Source: Nostoc sp. XA010 (GTDB taxonomy: Bacteria; Cyanobacteriota; Cyanobacteriia; Cyanobacteriales; Nostocaceae). Taken from it: DNA of 64,000 bases. Of this stretch, positions 36,559 through 44,889 are shown piece after piece (positions within the stretch are counted from its first letter, which is position 1; every line of letters starts with the position of its first letter). Position numbers and translations under genes: made by a program. A model generated the notes under the pieces. It was given only the letters and a program-made list of their open reading frames with translations, searched no databases and was not told where the DNA came from. The stretch is from the NCBI RefSeq assembly GCF_020829625.1, contig NZ_JAIVFX010000019.1:1-64000 (forward strand). The letters are read 5' to 3'.

Positions 36559-36992
36559 ATTCTTGTGATAGACCTAGTTCAATTTTAAAAGTTGCTGGTC
36601 TGTTTTTAGCAAGCCTCGCATCCGTCTAATCGCGCTAAAGCGCTCCGGCTCAGAAATTGGCGTGTCTTGCAAAGACTCAATGATAGCGCTCACCAGTGCA
36701 AGGCGATCGCTATTTTAATAACCTCTAAAGGATTTCCAACAACCTTGTAGGATATTGTTTATGTCAAAGTCTCTAAGTCTTTAAATGAGTATGACAAGAG
36801 GGGGCATTTAACCCCCTGACTTGTTTTGCAATTAAGAATCACCTCCACACCAGAATGGTTGGTGGGAGTACTTTTACTGACATCTAGATGGAACAGCAAA
36901 AATTATACCAAAATATGCTCATCCTTTAGTCCTATCTGTCAGGAAATGAGGATAACAGGTTTGTGAGATTTAGCGGGATATTGAGTCAATAG
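36559..36992. other. Gene-free stretch with a terminator-like hairpin
   Basis: No coding sequence is recognised. The main feature is the hairpin at 36795-36825. Several short palindromic or HIP1-containing bits (GCGCTAAAGCGC at about 36630) are present. Confidence 0.4.
36795..36825. terminator. Hairpin, probable terminator
   Basis: AGGGGG / CCCCCT with a 7-nt loop, extended by ACAAG / CTTGT across a two-base bulge and followed by TTTGCAA. It may end the small RHH gene transcript (minus strand) or act bidirectionally. Confidence 0.5.
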
Positions 36993-37205
36993 TTACTGTG
37001 ATTTTGACCCACTGCCAACTGTTTTTGTTGAGTCTGCTGTTTCCATCTTAGAGTTTTCAGCATTGTCAACCTCAAGAGTTCGGAGCAATTCTCTAATTAC
37101 ATCTGTTGCTGGTCTTCCTGTCGAAGCACAGTAGGATTGAAGTTTATTCATTTCCTCGGTTGTGAGATTTACTGTCAGTCGTTTAACAGCCCATTTTTTA
37201 TTCAT
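36993..37205 (-). CDS. Small ribbon-helix-helix-like protein
   Basis: A 70-aa protein. VKRLTVNLTTEEMNKLQSYC then ASTGRPATDVIRELLRTLEV fits a CopG/Arc-type ribbon-helix-helix: one basic strand, two helices. The C-terminal third is hydrophilic, Ser/Thr/Asn-rich. It could be an antitoxin or plasmid-type regulator, but no partner gene is adjacent. The start is ATG 37205. Confidence 0.7.
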   Translation of the reverse strand: MNKKWAVKRLTVNLTTEEMNKLQSYCASTGRPATDVIRELLRTLEVDNAENSKMETADSTKTVGSGSKSQ

Positions 37206-37261
37206 GATCCTCTTTTGTCTTTAATATGTTCCTTTTTGCCGAAATCACCAAGTCATCACTA

Positions 37262-37440
37262 TTACTCCCCTAGTGCATAACCTACACCACAGAGTGTATG
37301 AATACACGCTTTTCCTTATTGTCTTTCAATTTTAGTCGCAGATAACCAATATAAACGTCAAAATCATTAGAATCACCTATGAAAACATAACCTCAAACTT
37401 TATCTCTTATTTTGGTTTCTAGTAGACACTTGAGGCAGAT
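37262..37440 (-). pseudogene. Remnant of an OmpR/PhoB-type response regulator (DNA-binding end)
   Basis: Minus-strand reading gives LETKIRDKV-stop-GYVFIGD, SNDFDVYIGYLRLKLKDNK and, after a one-base frameshift, IHTLCGVGYALGE-stop. This matches the winged-helix end VWGYDFD...NVVDVYIRYLRRKL...IHTVRGVGYVLRE. The conserved Trp codon became TGA (complement of 37393-37395) and one base is missing near 37303. The receiver domain is absent. Confidence 0.75.
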
Positions 37441-37512
37441 GTGAGAGAAAATATTCTAATAAGTCAAACTTTTGTTTAGTGTCAGACTGCGATCGCTTGT
37501 AGTTATCTTAGC

Positions 37513-37627
37513 CTATACCTGCGAAGATGTAGCAGGTGGCGGGATAATCTCAAGACCATATTTTGAAGCAGCAGCCAGCGCTTTTTCCATGTCTGCGGGA
37601 CTAACGCTAGTACTTGCGTTCTCTCAC
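37513..37627 (-). pseudogene. C-terminal remnant of a cupin-type protein
   Basis: Minus-strand codons read TSVSPADMEKALAAASKYGL then EIIPPPATSSQV and stop; a TGA closes the frame upstream. The pattern DMEKxxxAAxKYGxEI resembles the tails of cupin-domain oxygenase-like proteins. The cupin core is missing. The family call is tentative. Confidence 0.45.
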
Positions 37628-37778
37628 AGACTAGCACTCCTACTTCCCAAGTCCATTTCTTGCTTCACGCTTGGCAAACTTAATTGAAGATTACAAAGCG
37701 TTTATCAAGTCGATAGTCTTCTGTAAGTTAAATACACTATAGGAATCGTATTCGATTTTTGAAATTATCTACGTGGGC

Positions 37779-37806
37779 GGGGAGTGGGGAGTAGGGAGTA
37801 GGGAAT
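37779..37806. repeat. Heptameric tandem repeat (GGGGAGT type, 4 units)
   Basis: GGGGAGT, GGGGAGT, AGGGAGT and AGGGAAT in tandem, downstream of the threonine aldolase gene. Confidence 0.7.
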
Positions 37807-37898
37807 AAGGCTTTTCGATCTGTACTGAGCTTTTTCAGAAATCAAACATTAGTCCTATAGCAACCTAAATGTTGTACTTATTTCATTGATTTAAATTT

Positions 37899-38951
37899 TT
37901 AATATTTAGTTGTGGAAATTGTTGCGTTCTTAATATCATCTATCAATTCATCAATCCTTGCTTGAGTCGTATTCCAAGAACACATAAAACGTATTCCTCC
38001 CACACCAATAAATGTATAAAACTCCCAGTTCTTTGCTTTTAAGGCATGAATAACGTGCTCAGGTAGTTTAACAAAGACGGCGTTGGCTTCTCTAGGAAAC
38101 ATCAAGTCAACATTTTCTATATTTAATAGTTGATTTTCTAAGTATTCAGCACATTGATTAGCATGTCTGGCATTTTTTAGCCAAGCACCAGTTTCTAATA
38201 AACCCAACCAGGGAGCAGAGATAAAGCGCATTTTCGAGGCTAGCTGACCTGCTTGCTTGCATCGGTAATCAAAATCTTCTGCTAACTCTTTGTTAAAGAA
38301 CAGAATGGCTTCACCTAATGCCATTCCATTCTTTGTACCACAAAAGCACAACACATCCACTCCACTTTTCCAAGTAATTTCAGCAGGGCTTTTATTCATA
38401 GCGGCAACTGCATTTGCAAAACGAGCGCCATCCATGTGGATTTTTAAGTTATACTTTTTCGCAACTTCTTTAATTTTCAGAAGTTCTTCAATAGGATATA
38501 AAGTCCCTAATTCAGTTGATTGGGTGATGCTAATAACTTTAGGCTTGGGATAATGAATGTCAGTACGTTTAGTGACAACTGCCTCTATAGCCTCTGATGT
38601 TAACTTGCCGTTTTTACCTTGAGCAAGTAACAATTTCGAGCCATTAGATGCAAATTCAGGTGCGCCACATTCATCTGTTTCTATGTGAGATGTTTCATGA
38701 CAAATGACGCTATGATATGACTGACAAAGGGCTGCTAAAGATAAAGAATTTGCAGCTGTACCATTAAAGGTAAAAAATACTTCACAATCAATTTCAAAGA
38801 GTTCCCGAAAATAATCTGTGGCTTTTTGAGTCCATTCATCATTTCCATAGGCTGGAACACTACCTTGATTTGCCCTAATCATATATTCCAGGGCTTCTGG
38901 ACAAATCCCTGAGGAATTATCACTTGCAAACTGTTCTAATTGGCTACTCAT
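37899..38951 (-). CDS. ltaE: Low-specificity L-threonine aldolase family protein
   Basis: A 350-aa PLP enzyme cleaving threonine/allo-threonine to glycine and acetaldehyde. DNSSGICPEALEYM and GSVPAYGNDEWT form the N-terminal block, HMDGARFANAVA holds the PLP-ring Asp and Arg, and Lys207 in FCGTKNGM is the Schiff-base lysine. Its sequence fits the longer beta-eliminating lyase branch. The start is ATG 38951. Monocistronic. Confidence 0.9.
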   Translation of the reverse strand: MSSQLEQFASDNSSGICPEALEYMIRANQGSVPAYGNDEWTQKATDYFRELFEIDCEVFFTFNGTAANSLSLAALCQSYHSVICHETSHIETDECGAPEFASNGSKLLLAQGKNGKLTSEAIEAVVTKRTDIHYPKPKVISITQSTELGTLYPIEELLKIKEVAKKYNLKIHMDGARFANAVAAMNKSPAEITWKSGVDVLCFCGTKNGMALGEAILFFNKELAEDFDYRCKQAGQLASKMRFISAPWLGLLETGAWLKNARHANQCAEYLENQLLNIENVDLMFPREANAVFVKLPEHVIHALKAKNWEFYTFIGVGGIRFMCSWNTTQARIDELIDDIKNATISTTKY

Positions 38952-39832
38952 AATGTCTAATTAAATTTTTATCAGTAATTCTTATAATGTTAGTAAATAA
39001 TTTTGATATTTGGCAACTCCAAAATTCACAGGAATGCTATTAACCTCTCAAATTATAACAATTTTTATTTGAATAGGTATTGGTTAGATACACGGCATTG
39101 TCCTCTCCCTACGAGTATGTGTGTTCATCTGTGGTTAATTATTTTTTCTGTACTTTACCTATGCGGTAACTGCTATATCTAATAATTCTGCCAATTACAA
39201 GAACTTAAAATGGTAGGGCTATTTAATTCGTATCTATCCCGCCTCAGAATGAATTCTGAGTCTAATAGTGAAAGTTGTCTAAAAACGAATGTGAAAAGGT
39301 TAAAGTCTGTTAAAACTGACTTTAGCTAGCTAAAAGAGAGTAACTTTAGTTTTGAACGGTCTATATCTAAAATGAAATAACCCTACTGAATCATTCGTGA
39401 ACAAAAATTTCCAACTTACTTATTTAAAAATTTGTGAATGTGAATCTTTTGATTTTCACAACTTAAATATAATTGCTATCTCTTGCGTCTACCTGTTAAT
39501 TATTTTTTGTTGTTGTAGCTTTAATCTGAGTATTTATAACAACAATCAGCATATTTATACTAAGTGGTTTATATTATTGTATAACTTTGCTAATGTCCAT
39601 AAAAAACCGGAGTCTTAGTTCTCCGTTACTGATACGTTAAATTACTATGGTGTCTTTGTGAGGCTTGCGTTGAGGGGATTGTGAGACGTTAAAAATTGCA
39701 ATTAACTAAGTATTATGCTAAAAAATAAATTTTGCTAATTAAAATGCTAATCATATACTTATAATGTACCATACAATGCCCGACTAATTACTATGACATC
39801 ACTATTGGGCTATTTGTCCTTTGTCCTTTGCT
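38952..39832. other. Long gene-free AT-rich region
   Basis: About 880 bases without a convincing gene. A GTG-initiated 73-aa frame at 39397-39618 is Cys/Asn/Ile-rich and not believable. Small palindromes occur: CTCAGAAT GA ATTCTGAG (39243-39260) and CGGAG / CTCCG (39608-39625). Two TTTGTCC heptamers at 39813-39826 precede the array at 39833. Confidence 0.45.
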
Positions 39833-39888
39833 AATGACCAATGACAAATGACCAATGACCAATGACTAATGACTAATAACTAATGACT
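39833..39888. repeat. Eight-unit heptamer array (AATGACY) running through the start codon
   Basis: Units AATGACC, AATGACA, AATGACC, AATGACC, AATGACT, AATGACT, AATAACT, AATGACT. The last unit contains the ATG of the ABC ATPase gene (39883). Each earlier ATG opens an ORF of four or five codons, and the one at 39869 stops in TAA overlapping the real start as TAATG. No Shine-Dalgarno is present. Confidence 0.85.
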
Positions 39889-40665
39889 GAACCATTGATT
39901 GAACTGAAAGGTGTTTCTAAGTCCTTTGGTAGCCATAAAGTTCTAGATAATGTAGACTTGACCATTTACCGGGGAGAAGCACTAGGGATTATTGGCCCAT
40001 CAGGGACTGGTAAATCAACAATTTTACGGGTAATAGCGGGGTTACTTAGTCCTGATGAAGGAGAAATTTATGTGCAAGGAGTGCGGCGAGACGGTTTGAT
40101 TGAGGATGGTAGCCAGCAGGTTGGCATTGGCATGGTGTTTCAGCAGGCGGCGCTATTTGATTCGCTGACGGTGGAGGAGAATGTGGGATTTTTACTTTAT
40201 CAAAATTCAAAGCTACCGCGATCGCGCATCCAAGATTTGGTAAAAGAAAAATTAGACATGGTAGGTTTGCCAGAAATAAGAAATCTCTACCCAGCCGAAC
40301 TTTCGGGGGGAATGCGAAAACGGGTAAGTTTTGCCCGTGCGATTATGTCTAATCCTGATGATCCCACAGAAGGGCCAGATGTTCTACTATACGATGAACC
40401 AACAGCCGGACTTGATCCCATTGCCTCAACAGTAATCGAAGATTTAATCCGCTATTTGCAATGTTTAAATGGAGTTTGTAGTACTTATGCTGTTGTTACC
40501 CACCAAGACAGTACTATGCGCCGTACAGCTGATAGACTTATATTTCTCTATGAAGGTAGAGTGCAGTGGCAGGGTACAGTTAGTGAAACATACAACACAG
40601 AAAATCCTTTAATCAAACAATTTCTTAGTGGAAGTGTGCAAGGGCCGATTCAAGTCGTCGGTTAG
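39883..40665 (+). CDS. ABC transporter ATP-binding protein, MlaF/TGD3-like
   Basis: A 260-aa ATPase. Walker A GPSGTGKST (38-46), signature ELSGGMRKRVSFARA and Walker B VLLYDEPTAGLDP are canonical; the SGGMRKR form is typical of MlaF-type lipid-transport ATPases. With the MCE protein 90 bases downstream it should power phospholipid or other lipid traffic between membranes, as in the TGD system of chloroplasts. The MlaE permease is not in the window. The start codon sits within a heptamer array and lacks an SD. Confidence 0.9.
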   Translation: MTEPLIELKGVSKSFGSHKVLDNVDLTIYRGEALGIIGPSGTGKSTILRVIAGLLSPDEGEIYVQGVRRDGLIEDGSQQVGIGMVFQQAALFDSLTVEENVGFLLYQNSKLPRSRIQDLVKEKLDMVGLPEIRNLYPAELSGGMRKRVSFARAIMSNPDDPTEGPDVLLYDEPTAGLDPIASTVIEDLIRYLQCLNGVCSTYAVVTHQDSTMRRTADRLIFLYEGRVQWQGTVSETYNTENPLIKQFLSGSVQGPIQVVG

Positions 40666-40755
40666 AAAGTGAGGAGTTAAGAATCAGGAGCGACTAAATT
40701 CAACTCCTAACTCTCAACTGCTAACTCATAACTAATTATTGGGTGGAGAAAAAAA

Positions 40756-42222
40756 ATGCGAGGTCTTATGACAAGCCTCTTCTCTTCGAGAAGCTTTGCC
40801 AACGCGTCTGGGCGAACATTTAGAGAAGGCTCTGTGGGATTGTTACTCCTGCTAGGATTAGGGGTATTTGGGTTACTCTTTCTGTGGTTAAATAGATTCA
40901 CTCCTGCTGGGCAGTCATACAAAGTTATTGTGGAATTTGCTAACGCTGGCGGAATGCAAAAGGGAGCAACAGTTCGCTATCGAGGCGTTAAAGTAGGAAC
41001 TATTTCCCAGGTTCGGCCAGGGCCAAATGCCGTTGATGTAGAAATTGAAATTGCCCAAACTAACCTAACTCTCCCCCGGAATGTAGTCGTAGAAGCTAAT
41101 CAAAGCGGATTAATTAGCGAAAGTATCATCGACATCACACCAAAAGCAACCTTACCTACTGGGGTTGTGATTGCTAAACCCCTAGATAAAAATTGTGATC
41201 CCACCCTGATAATTTGTAATGGCTCTCGGTTAAAAGGTCAGATTGGCATCAGTGTTGATGAACTAATTCGCAGTTCAAGTGAGCTAGCCTCTGCATACAC
41301 TGACCCAAAATTTTATAGAAATGTCAATAGGGTTCTAGAAACTACCACAGGCGCAGCAACCAGTTTTACTGGGCTAAGTCAAGATTTACAAGGTTTGACC
41401 AAAAGCTTGCGACAACAACTTAATACCTTTTCAGCCACTGCTAATTCAGTGCAACGAGCGACAAACCAACTTAGTGCATCATCGAGTCAAACAATAAATA
41501 AATTCGGTGCAACTGCAACTCAAGCAAATCGTTTGCTGAACAATCTGGATAATTTATTGACAACAAATCGTTCTTCGCTGCTTGGCGCTTTGAACAATAT
41601 CACCGAAACCAGCAACCAACTGCGTGTTACAGTCAGTAGCCTATCACCAACTGTAAATCGATTCACTCAAGGACAATTAATCAACAATTTAGAAACTCTT
41701 TCAGCAAATGCAGCGCAAGCCTCAGCTAATTTACGTGATGCTTCAAAAACTTTAAATGATCCAAAGAATGCGGTGCTGCTACAACAAACTTTAGATTCAG
41801 CACGAGTAACCTTTGAAAATAGCCAAAAAATTACATCTGATTTGGATGAGTTGACAGGTGATCCTACTTTCCGACAAAATTTGCGGCAATTGGTGAATGG
41901 TCTAAGTAGTTTGGTATCTTCTACACAACAGATGCAGCAACAGGTGCAAGTTGCTACTACTCTAGATTCGGTAAAAACTGTTGTGAGCAAACCAAATAAT
42001 CTAATTCCTACCCCAGCACCAACTCAAGAGGCGATGTCTAATGATAAGTCCCTACCCGTCTACGTAATTAATCCCCCACCTGCTAATTTTGGAAGTACTA
42101 ACATCAACCCTGAACCAACCCCAACCCCCAGTCCGTCTCTCTCTAACTCATCCCAAGAAGACCTGTTGAAGCAGCTGCGGGAGTATGGTAAGCAACGGGA
42201 GCAACTGGAGACGGGAAAATAA
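40756..42222 (+). CDS. MCE/MlaD-domain lipid-transport protein
   Basis: A 488-aa protein. One membrane helix at about 30-48 (GLLLLLGLGVFGLLFLW-like), then an MlaD/MCE domain (YKVIVEFANAGGMQKGATVR and YRGVKVGTISQVRPGPNAVD), then a long Asn/Ser/Thr/Gln-rich helical region (about 170-400) and a Pro-rich end. It is the substrate-binding partner of the MlaF-like ATPase upstream. GGAG precedes ATG 40756. Residues 8-17 (LFSSRSFANA) are encoded by a copy of a dispersed Nostoc repeat. Confidence 0.9.
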   Translation: MRGLMTSLFSSRSFANASGRTFREGSVGLLLLLGLGVFGLLFLWLNRFTPAGQSYKVIVEFANAGGMQKGATVRYRGVKVGTISQVRPGPNAVDVEIEIAQTNLTLPRNVVVEANQSGLISESIIDITPKATLPTGVVIAKPLDKNCDPTLIICNGSRLKGQIGISVDELIRSSSELASAYTDPKFYRNVNRVLETTTGAATSFTGLSQDLQGLTKSLRQQLNTFSATANSVQRATNQLSASSSQTINKFGATATQANRLLNNLDNLLTTNRSSLLGALNNITETSNQLRVTVSSLSPTVNRFTQGQLINNLETLSANAAQASANLRDASKTLNDPKNAVLLQQTLDSARVTFENSQKITSDLDELTGDPTFRQNLRQLVNGLSSLVSSTQQMQQQVQVATTLDSVKTVVSKPNNLIPTPAPTQEAMSNDKSLPVYVINPPPANFGSTNINPEPTPTPSPSLSNSSQEDLLKQLREYGKQREQLETGK

Positions 42223-42243
42223 GCAATACAGCTTGACCGAATT

Positions 42244-42459
42244 TTAGATTTTAAATTTTGGATAAATAGATACCCTAAACTCGTTACTGGAAATACCGCT
42301 CTCGACGATCGCAGCGACTTGGCTTATCAGTTCAGCAATGTGAGCTTGAACTACTCCTCGCGCCTCTTGAGCGATCGCAGAATAGGTTGCAAACACCTCT
42401 GGCTCGTTCAGGACTTTTTGACGTTTCAGAGCCATGAGTTCCTCAAACCATCGGCGCAT
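42244..42459 (-). pseudogene. C-terminal remnant of a TetR-family regulator
   Basis: A 71-aa frame reading RRWFEELMALKRQKVLNEPE and VFATYSAIAQEARGVVQAHI, a typical TetR ligand-domain region (FATYxALAQEAREVVxAH). The N-terminal DNA-binding helix-turn-helix is absent; just upstream QQAIAQI is in frame, then a stop. It cannot act as a repressor. Confidence 0.7.
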
Positions 42460-42639
42460 GATCTGCGCGATCGCCTGTTGTTATTTTTTAGTCAGATCAG
42501 GGAATTCTATTAATACGATTCAGTAATTCGTACAGCATTGGCCAGAGAAAGACTTTCCATAGGGTAGCAACTGGTATTGCTTGTTGTAGGTTTATTTGAA
42601 CTGTGTTGTAAAAATATTTTGAGTTTTGAGGATCGGCTG

Positions 42640-43944
42640 ATGGATAAATCAATTATTCAGTTGGTTGACGAATTACCAACTGACAATATCACTGTCAAAG
42701 TTTTAAAAGCTCTTGATTATGTAGTACCAGGTGAGTGGAGCAATTTGACGGGATTTGAGAATAATATTCGCAGCATTACTGGAGTTAGCGATGCTAAGGT
42801 AATTCAAAAAATCCGCGATCGCGCTGTTGTTTTATACGAAGATCCTCAACAAGGCTACCAGTTCGCAATCAACCTTTATCAAACAATTGATAAGGCAGAC
42901 ACAGCTATGGCAACGGCGGCTTTAGCGAATAAAGTTAGTGAAAAAATCGGCTTTCTCTCTTTTTTAGGCAAAATTACTCCGAAAGCTGACGTAACTCAAT
43001 CCATTGACTTACTACTGAAAATCACCGTTGAAATCATCGCCTTTTGCAAACTAAATGGCATTCCTCAACCTAATCCCCAAGAGTTTGCTAATTCTCTCGC
43101 TAATAATTATCAAAATGCATCCCTAATGCGGATGGTAGCTCTAGTTTGTCTAGATGGAATTCTACCACTAGGCCCCGATTTTTTGGACAAAATTCACGGA
43201 GTTATTAGTGGTACTGATACTAGCGCAATAACTCAAAATCCGGTTTTCTTAGCTATCAATAACTTTCTACCAGGTAGTAACCCCTCTGATAAAGTTGGTT
43301 TTATCAGTCAAGGTTTCAACTCTGTGCAAGGTTGGATGAATAACTTAGTATCCAAAACAGGCATAACCCCGCAATCAATTTCTAGTCATTTGGGTAATTT
43401 TATTCAAATTGCTGATGATAATTTAGATTTGGTAGCAGCATTCCTAGATCAAACTACCAATTACTACGAACATACGGGAATTCAAACTGTCGCTCGCAGC
43501 TTGATTTTGCAAGCCTATACTTTAGTAAAAGAGGAAATTAAACAAGAGGAACAAAAGCCTATCCAAGATGTTTCATCTGTTGTTAAGTCAGATAAAAATC
43601 AGTATGAACTTAGCAAAACAGTAGAAGTCTGGGATAATGAGGAAGAAGATTGGTATCAGGGAACAATTGAGAAAATCCAAGATGACCAATTCTTTATTTA
43701 TTACCTTGGTTACGGTTCATCTCATAACGAGTGGGTGGGCGAAGATGACATTCGGACTCGCGATCTTCGCTCCTCTGATGACAATGGATATGCAGTGGGT
43801 CAAAAGGTAAAATGTTGGGATGATGACCAAGAGGCTTGGTATTCTGCAACAATTGAGCAAATCCAAAATCAGCAATACTTTGTTCATTACATTGGTTATG
43901 ACTCATCCTATGATGAGTGGGTTGATAGTGACGAAATTTCCTAA
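42640..43944 (+). CDS. Unknown protein with two C-terminal Tudor-knot/chromo-barrel-like repeats
   Basis: A 434-aa protein. The first 310 residues are helical, unrecognised and without a signal. From about 322 two barrel repeats follow: VEVWDNEEEDWYQGTIEKIQ with YYLGYGSSHNEWVGEDDI, and VKCWDDDQEAWYSATIEQIQ with HYIGYDSSYDEWVDSDEI. The pattern W-Y-x-G/A-T-I ... H/Y-Y-x-G-Y-x-S-S-x-x-E-W-V is that of Tudor-knot (chromo-barrel) domains, which bind proteins or RNA. ATG 42640 behind GAGGAT is preferred to the longer frame from 42577. Confidence 0.8.
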   Translation: MDKSIIQLVDELPTDNITVKVLKALDYVVPGEWSNLTGFENNIRSITGVSDAKVIQKIRDRAVVLYEDPQQGYQFAINLYQTIDKADTAMATAALANKVSEKIGFLSFLGKITPKADVTQSIDLLLKITVEIIAFCKLNGIPQPNPQEFANSLANNYQNASLMRMVALVCLDGILPLGPDFLDKIHGVISGTDTSAITQNPVFLAINNFLPGSNPSDKVGFISQGFNSVQGWMNNLVSKTGITPQSISSHLGNFIQIADDNLDLVAAFLDQTTNYYEHTGIQTVARSLILQAYTLVKEEIKQEEQKPIQDVSSVVKSDKNQYELSKTVEVWDNEEEDWYQGTIEKIQDDQFFIYYLGYGSSHNEWVGEDDIRTRDLRSSDDNGYAVGQKVKCWDDDQEAWYSATIEQIQNQQYFVHYIGYDSSYDEWVDSDEIS

Positions 43945-44061
43945 CTGTTGAATTAGCACAGGGCCGACGAGAGCAATATCTCCGATGGGCTATTCGGTGT
44001 CGCTCCCTGTGCTAGCATACAGCATTTTTCAAAATTCATAATTCAAGAATAATTCTCCTAG

Positions 44062-44424
44062 TCATAATTCCTGTTGAGATAAAAATGGTTCAAATGAGTG
44101 ATAAGCCTCATAATTACGAAAATGTCTAGCGTATAAGTCAACACCATCACTAGCCGATTCAAAGCCATCATCTAATACTGAATTCACATCTATTACTTTT
44201 TTTAAAGACCAGATAATAGTTTCTCCATCCTCATTTTTATAGCTTCCTTCTTCTCTTTTTGCATAACTTATAGCCTTTTCTTTGGCTTTTTCTAAAGAAT
44301 TAGATTTGAGCAAAACAAAGCATTCTTGGTACAATGGTTGATAATTCGGTGCATCAGAGGATGATTCATAAAGAATTACCGCAATGTAGAAAGATTCCGT
44401 TTTATCTGCACTTTCGGGTTTCAT
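44062..44424 (-). CDS. DUF4288-like hypothetical protein
   Basis: A 120-aa protein. FYIAVILYESSSDAPNYQPL, ECFVLLKSNSLEKAKEKAIS then IIWSLKKVIDVNSVLDD is the DUF4288 pattern of alternating strands and one helix. Function unknown. ATG 44424 behind GAAGGAAA is the start; the frame opens at 44463. It is 16 bases after the secreted protein gene, likely an operon. Confidence 0.7.
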   Translation of the reverse strand: MKPESADKTESFYIAVILYESSSDAPNYQPLYQECFVLLKSNSLEKAKEKAISYAKREEGSYKNEDGETIIWSLKKVIDVNSVLDDGFESASDGVDLYARHFRNYEAYHSFEPFLSQQEL

Positions 44425-44440
44425 ACAATTTCCTTCAAGA

Positions 44441-44785
44441 CTACTTCTTGAATCTACCATCATTCAATAACTTCCAAGCCCTTTTAGCGGGGGCTGATTT
44501 ATCATTTTTGATGTCTTCTAAATAGGAGTTTAAATACTGGCTGGGAAACTCCCGTCTAATTGATGCTTTGCAGCACGTACTAATGAAAGTATCAGCAAAT
44601 AAACTTAAGTTGTCGTTTGCTTCACAACTGCCACCTGGTCTAACTTGACTTATTACCAAGGACAGCTTGAATAAATGTGCATTCAATGAATATGTTACAG
44701 TTTGGGAATGAATAGGCATCGGTTGCAGAACCAATCCCAAAACGAAAAGACCGAGCAGTGGGTTAGGTAGAGGTTTTTGCAGCAT
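44441..44785 (-). CDS. Small secreted hypothetical protein
   Basis: A 114-aa protein. The leader NPLLGLFVLGLVLQPMPIHS is a plausible signal peptide with cleavage near residues 27-28. The mature part has three cysteines (in GGSCEAN and STCCKAS), enough for a disulfide. I know no family. It is first in a two-gene minus-strand operon with the DUF4288-like gene. The start is ATG 44785. Confidence 0.6.
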   Translation of the reverse strand: MLQKPLPNPLLGLFVLGLVLQPMPIHSQTVTYSLNAHLFKLSLVISQVRPGGSCEANDNLSLFADTFISTCCKASIRREFPSQYLNSYLEDIKNDKSAPAKRAWKLLNDGRFKK

Positions 44786-44889
44786 CAGGAAACAAACCCT
44801 TTTTAATTACAAATTATTTTGACACTTGCGCTACGATATCCCCTATTGCCTTTATGCAATGTATATGAGGAGTAGTACAGGTCAAAAAC

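Noticed and set aside
39397..39618. 73-aa plus-strand ORF
   Set aside because: GTG start, no SD, very Cys/Asn/Ile-rich composition and no family resemblance; it reads like AT-rich intergenic DNA.
39833..39888. CRISPR-like array
   Set aside because: The repeat unit is 7 bp and contiguous with no spacers; it is a heptameric tandem repeat. No CRISPR array or cas gene was seen in the window.
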